Below the pieces are notes generated by a model, which saw nothing but the letters and a program-made list of their open reading frames with translations, did no database searches and was not told the origin of the DNA. Position numbers and translations under genes: made by a program. From the NCBI GenBank assembly GCA_023434365.1, contig JAEYSV010000063.1, positions 1-5,857 of the forward strand: 5,857 nucleotides of DNA, in the 5' to 3' direction. Source of the DNA: Bacillota bacterium. Lineage in GTDB: Bacteria; Bacillota; Clostridia; Lachnospirales; Lachnospiraceae. This document shows positions 5,480 through 5,857 of the stretch, piece by piece. Position 1 is the first letter of the stretch. The number at the start of each line of letters is the position of its first letter.

Positions 5480-5833
5480 TTAGTCTTCGATGTTTCTTGC
5501 TTCGTTGATACCGCTGGCTAAAGATTCCATTAAGGATAGTTCTTTGTCTGTAAAGCTATCCATGTATTTCTCTATCTGTAATCGTCGGGTGCTTTTTACC
5601 AAGTTATTAGCAGGTAAGAAAAATTCATCAACGGAAACATGAAGTAACGATACAAGGTCATAAAGAACTTGTATGCTGGGGTGTTGCCCTTTATTTTCAA
5701 TATTAGTTAAGTACCGTGGGTCAATTTCAATCAATGCTCCCACTTGTTCACGAGTTAAACCTCGTTTCAATCGAGCTTCTTTAATGGCTAAACCAAAGGC
5801 TCTAAAATCATATTTATCTTCTTTTTTACGCAT
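5480..5833 (-). CDS. orf9: XRE-family transcriptional regulator, Tn916 Orf9
   Basis: This is a complete 117-residue DNA-binding protein. An N-terminal Cro/C1-type helix-turn-helix spans about residues 13-70, with the recognition region around TREQVGALIEIDPRYLTNIE (27-46), followed by a charged C-terminal helical tail ending ...EARNIED. It is recognised as Orf9 of Tn916-family elements, which in the published Tn916 model represses the promoter for orf7/orf8 and so holds down the excision and transfer genes. The ATG at 5833 has AGGTGG (5845-5840) 6 nt upstream. It is convergent with tet(M) and the KTR gene, so transcripts running past tet(M) are antisense to it, and in Tn916 this is thought to lower Orf9. 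Here the IS lies between tet(M) and orf9. The operator and the downstream target genes lie outside the window. Confidence 0.92.
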   Translation of the reverse strand: MRKKEDKYDFRAFGLAIKEARLKRGLTREQVGALIEIDPRYLTNIENKGQHPSIQVLYDLVSLLHVSVDEFFLPANNLVKSTRRLQIEKYMDSFTDKELSLMESLASGINEARNIED

Positions 5834-5857
5834 AGTAGACCACCTCTATACATTTTA

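Overview
The window is a piece of a Tn916/Tn1545-family conjugative transposon from a low-GC Gram-positive host (Firmicutes: streptococcus, enterococcus, clostridium or a relative; the host species cannot be fixed from this sequence). An IS21-family insertion sequence has landed inside it. The transposon backbone is recognised by gene order and protein content: the end of orf13 (a TcpC-like conjugation protein), the tet(M) attenuator leader, tet(M), a small cysteine-rich KTR-type protein (Tn916 orf6 position), and the convergent XRE-type regulator orf9.

Layout. 1-297 is the 3' end of orf13. 298-673 is the tet(M) control region: a good promoter (TTTACA-17 nt-TATTAT), a 7-codon leader ORF, a long-range RNA dyad, a 28-codon leader ORF, and a 21-bp terminator hairpin lying inside that second ORF. 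674-2593 is an intact 639-residue tet(M). 2691-2759 and 5298-5420 are the two halves of the KTR gene. Between them is a complete 2,537-bp IS21-type element (2759-5295) with terminal TGCA, imperfect inverted repeats of about 70 bp, a 4-bp AAGA target duplication, and intact istA and istB on the minus strand. A 19-bp terminator hairpin follows the KTR 3' half. 5480-5833 (minus strand) is the complete orf9 regulator, and the window ends just upstream of it.

How it works together. TetM frees ribosomes from tetracycline. Its leader lets transcription into tet(M) rise when the drug is present. In the established Tn916 model the same transcript continues past tet(M), through orf6 and antisense to orf9, lowering the Orf9 repressor and switching on the downstream excision and transfer genes. 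Here a 2.5-kb element with hairpins at both ends, transcribed in the opposite direction, sits in the middle of that read-through path. It could therefore separate tetracycline resistance from tetracycline-induced transfer.

The most notable non-gene signals are in the IS: a 13-bp hairpin that buries the istA ribosome binding site and overlaps a possible extended -10 promoter, and IS ends built as nested, partly mutually exclusive palindromes. No wholly new gene system is seen; the novelty lies in the insertion and its RNA structures.
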